A DNA stretch of 64,000 nt, from the NCBI GenBank assembly GCA_015232315.1, contig JADFZZ010000005.1, positions 141,849-205,848 of the forward strand, given 5' to 3'. Positions 62,324 through 64,000 of the stretch are shown here, piece by piece. The DNA comes from SAR324 cluster bacterium. GTDB taxonomy: Bacteria > SAR324 > NAC60-12. Numbering within the stretch: the first letter of the stretch is position 1; each line of letters begins with the position of its first letter. The translations under genes and the position numbers were made by a program. The notes below the pieces were generated by a model. The model was not told where the DNA came from. It saw nothing but the letters and a program-made list of their open reading frames with translations, and searched no databases.

Positions 62324-62929
62324 ATGAAAATGACCATCAAAGTTTTTCGTCAATATACGGTGTTGATCATTGTGGGTGCCATGTTGGGATTACTGTTCCA
62401 CATGGGCCTGATTACACTGGATTCCATGTTGCTGGAAAAACCGATGTATATTGATCTGGAAAAAAATTTCTGGCAATCCGCTTTTTCCTTCCCGTTCCTT
62501 CCAATGCTTATTCTGGAAGTCCTGTTATCGACTGTTACTATTTTTTTATGGATCTCGATGAAACGTGCCATCCATCGTGCGCATGAGCTGGATTTGAAAC
62601 GTGAAAATCACGAAACAACGGTGAAATCATTTCAAAAGATCATGGCACTCTTGGGCGAACATATCGCCTCCAACAACAATCAGATCCTGAATAAAATTGA
62701 GTTCAGAAGAAAACAGGGACAACAGACATCAGAAACCATTGAAAATGCCAGCAGGAATATTTCCCAAATTTTGAAGATCCTCTCAGAAGTCAGTTATGTG
62801 GAACCATATCTGTCTACTCAACAAAACAGAGGACTGAACTTACATGCGGAACTGGAACGACGGATCAATGAGATGAAGGAATTGCAAAAATCCAGATTGG
62901 CAGATTCAGGGAAATTCGAAAAAACATAA
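62324..62929 (+). CDS. two-helix membrane protein with coiled-coil domain
   Basis: A 201-residue protein. Two hydrophobic helices are seen (VLIIVGAMLGLLFHMGLI and PFLPMLILEVLLSTVTIFLWI), separated by a short acidic loop; residues about 85-200 are charged and helical (RAHELDLKRENHETTVKSFQ, NAELERRINEMKELQK-like), probably a cytoplasmic coiled coil. No family recognised. An AGGAG-containing site precedes the ATG at 62324, with an in-frame ATG at 62330. The cupredoxin-like gene starts 7 bp after the stop, so they are cotranscribed. Confidence 0.62.
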   Translation: MKMTIKVFRQYTVLIIVGAMLGLLFHMGLITLDSMLLEKPMYIDLEKNFWQSAFSFPFLPMLILEVLLSTVTIFLWISMKRAIHRAHELDLKRENHETTVKSFQKIMALLGEHIASNNNQILNKIEFRRKQGQQTSETIENASRNISQILKILSEVSYVEPYLSTQQNRGLNLHAELERRINEMKELQKSRLADSGKFEKT

Positions 62930-62936
62930 GGAATGT

Positions 62937-63596
62937 ATGAAAAACAGATTAACAGGATGGTTGATTATTTTATTATTATCCACTGGATTCACATGGGGGG
63001 GAGAGATTCGGGGACAGGTGAATCTGCTGCGGTTATCCGAAAATGGCCCATGGATAAACACGGGGGATCACGCGAATGCTGTGGTATTTGTCCTTGGTTT
63101 TGATGAACCAGCCGAATCCAGCCACGTTTATCTGGACCAGAAAAATAAATCCTTTGTTCCGTCAGTGGTAGTCGTCGCGCAAAATCAGAGTGTCGGATTC
63201 AGAAATTTTGATCCGATCAGTCATAATATTTTTTCACTCTCCAGAACAAAACCCTTTGATTTGGGATTATACAAGGCTCCTGTTGAAAAAAGTATCCTGT
63301 TTGATGTTCCAGGTTTGGTGAAAGTCTTTTGCAACATTCACCACCAGATGAGTGCCAATATTCTTGTGTTAAAGAATAATAAATATCAGGTGACATCGAC
63401 AGATGGGCGCTATCACATTCAGAACATTCCTGCCGGAGAACATAAAATCAGAGTCTGGACAGAGGGTGGCTCACTGGTTTCCCGAGATATCCATGTCACA
63501 AAAGACTCAAGCGACACCATTGATTTTGAAATTCAGGTTCAGCAAAGCCTGGCTGAACATCTGAATAAATTTGGAAAACCGTATAAAGATTACTGA
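62937..63596 (+). CDS. exported cupredoxin-like protein with carboxypeptidase-regulatory-like domain
   Basis: A 219-residue secreted protein. A signal peptide (LTGWLIILLLSTGFTWGGE) is seen. The first domain (about 25-150) is cupredoxin-like with a type 1 copper pattern: His in DPISHNIFS and Cys, His, Met in VFCNIHHQM, the layout of methylamine-utilisation and plastocyanin-like proteins. The second domain (about 160-215) has STDGRYHIQNIPAGEHKIRVW, a transthyretin/carboxypeptidase regulatory-like beta-sandwich. Copper or electron transfer is likely, from the ligand set. It is coupled to the coiled-coil membrane gene. Confidence 0.82.
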   Translation: MKNRLTGWLIILLLSTGFTWGGEIRGQVNLLRLSENGPWINTGDHANAVVFVLGFDEPAESSHVYLDQKNKSFVPSVVVVAQNQSVGFRNFDPISHNIFSLSRTKPFDLGLYKAPVEKSILFDVPGLVKVFCNIHHQMSANILVLKNNKYQVTSTDGRYHIQNIPAGEHKIRVWTEGGSLVSRDIHVTKDSSDTIDFEIQVQQSLAEHLNKFGKPYKDY

Positions 63597-63710
63597 TTAT
63601 TCTGATATCCCTGATCTTGCGGATACAGAATCGGGGACTCTCAGATTCCTTAGAAAAAACACATTGCAATCAGTGAGTTCATGACTTTAAAAATACATTC
63701 TAACCGTTCT

Positions 63711-63860
63711 TTAGCACAAATCCATCACTTCAAATTCTTTGAAAGAATGCCCTGTCTGCACTGTTACAGCATCTCCCGCCATTTTCCCTGTCAGTGCCAG
63801 GCCTAATGGCGAGGCCGGAGTAATGACCACAATTTCAGAGGAATCATGATACAGTTTCAT
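63711..63860 (-). pseudogene. C-terminal fragment of a GreA/GreB-type elongation factor
   Basis: A 49-codon frame starting at an ATG on the minus strand: KLYHDSSEIVVITPASPLG, then LALTGKMAGDAVTVQT and a closing KEFEVMDLC. This is the C-terminal (FKBP-like) domain of Gre factors, including the SPLGxAL and GD segments. The in-frame sequence upstream of it ends in a stop, and the N-terminal coiled coil is absent, so it is a remnant rather than a working factor, unless the rest is fused through a frameshift beyond what can be judged. The 110 bp between 63597 and 63710 hold no gene. Confidence 0.68.
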
Positions 63861-64000
63861 TCCCCCCGCACAGGCTTAACTTTGGACACATTTTTTTGTT
63901 AAAAGTTAATGTTGATAAAGAGGAGTGTTGAACGATTATTTTTTTCAAAATTAAAGCAAATTTTTATCTGAAACAATCCATCAACCGCTTCTGAGAGACC
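63861..64000. other. window end, possible boundary of inserted DNA
   Basis: The last 140 bp show AGAGGAGTGTTGAACG, a ribosome-site-like word, followed by short frames that close before the edge. No gene can be called. The sharp break of the Gre fragment at about 63870 suggests that inserted or rearranged DNA begins here. Confidence 0.35.

Overview
The window reads as a contiguous, gene-dense chromosomal segment of a Gram-negative bacterium. Evidence for the envelope type is an LptF/LptG-type permease, an ExbB/ExbD pair, YqgE, HflK and a periplasmic M16 protease. Base composition is moderately AT-rich. A DUF4416 protein, a stand-alone ATP sulfurylase, a Bacteroidetes-like ParE and many receiver/cyclic-nucleotide-binding proteins suggest a deltaproteobacterial-grade lineage (Desulfobacterota or SAR324-like). 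That placement is inference only; no rRNA gene is present.

Layout. 1-4.0 kb: minus-strand PhoD-like phosphatase, a small coiled-coil membrane protein and a TrkH-type potassium channel cut by the window edge, plus a dienelactone hydrolase. 4.2-6.0 kb: a tiny acidic protein with a Cys/Gly/His tail, a divergent kinase-fold protein, and repeats including a MITE-like element with a perfect 10-bp target duplication. 6.0-15.2 kb: YceI, DUF4416, an Opp/Dpp-type ATPase, then a signalling block (receiver-cNMP-HPt-CheA-type kinase, acylphosphatase, CBS protein, MsrB coupled to a second receiver-cNMP protein, an internally duplicated protein, a TerB-like protein). 15.4-22.0 kb: YdjM-like protein, AEC transporter, RlmM-like methyltransferase, PyrD, HtpG, CcmB. 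22.1-29.6 kb: a phasin-like protein, a three-hairpin array, a DnaJ-M16-FliQ operon and serA-serC. 29.8-30.3 kb: a dead transposase. 30.3-36.4 kb: two acyl-CoA dehydrogenases, an AlkD-like protein, RecQ and a YprB-like nuclease. 36.6-43.4 kb: tRNA-Asn, RecJ, a CcsA-like protein, a polyprenyl-synthase homologue without its first Asp motif, YqgE, ThiE. 43.4-54.1 kb: ArgA, glycosyltransferases, LepB, methionine aminopeptidase, Sat, HflK, a STAS protein and a 54-residue ORF. 54.0-57.7 kb: a huge acidic pseudo-receiver protein coupled to an Hfq-like small protein. 57.9-64 kb: LPS permease, ParE, ExbB/ExbD, a second MITE, a four-hairpin array, a coiled-coil membrane protein with a cupredoxin-like exported protein, and a GreA C-terminal fragment.

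Most of the window is housekeeping. The candidates for something undescribed are: the acidic pseudo-receiver/Hfq-like pair (54039-57651), the Cys-tail peptide beside a kinase-like protein (4242-5605), the signalling block at 8.3-15.2 kb, and the structured repeats at 23.0 and 62.2 kb. Function for these is inferred from sequence features and neighbours only.
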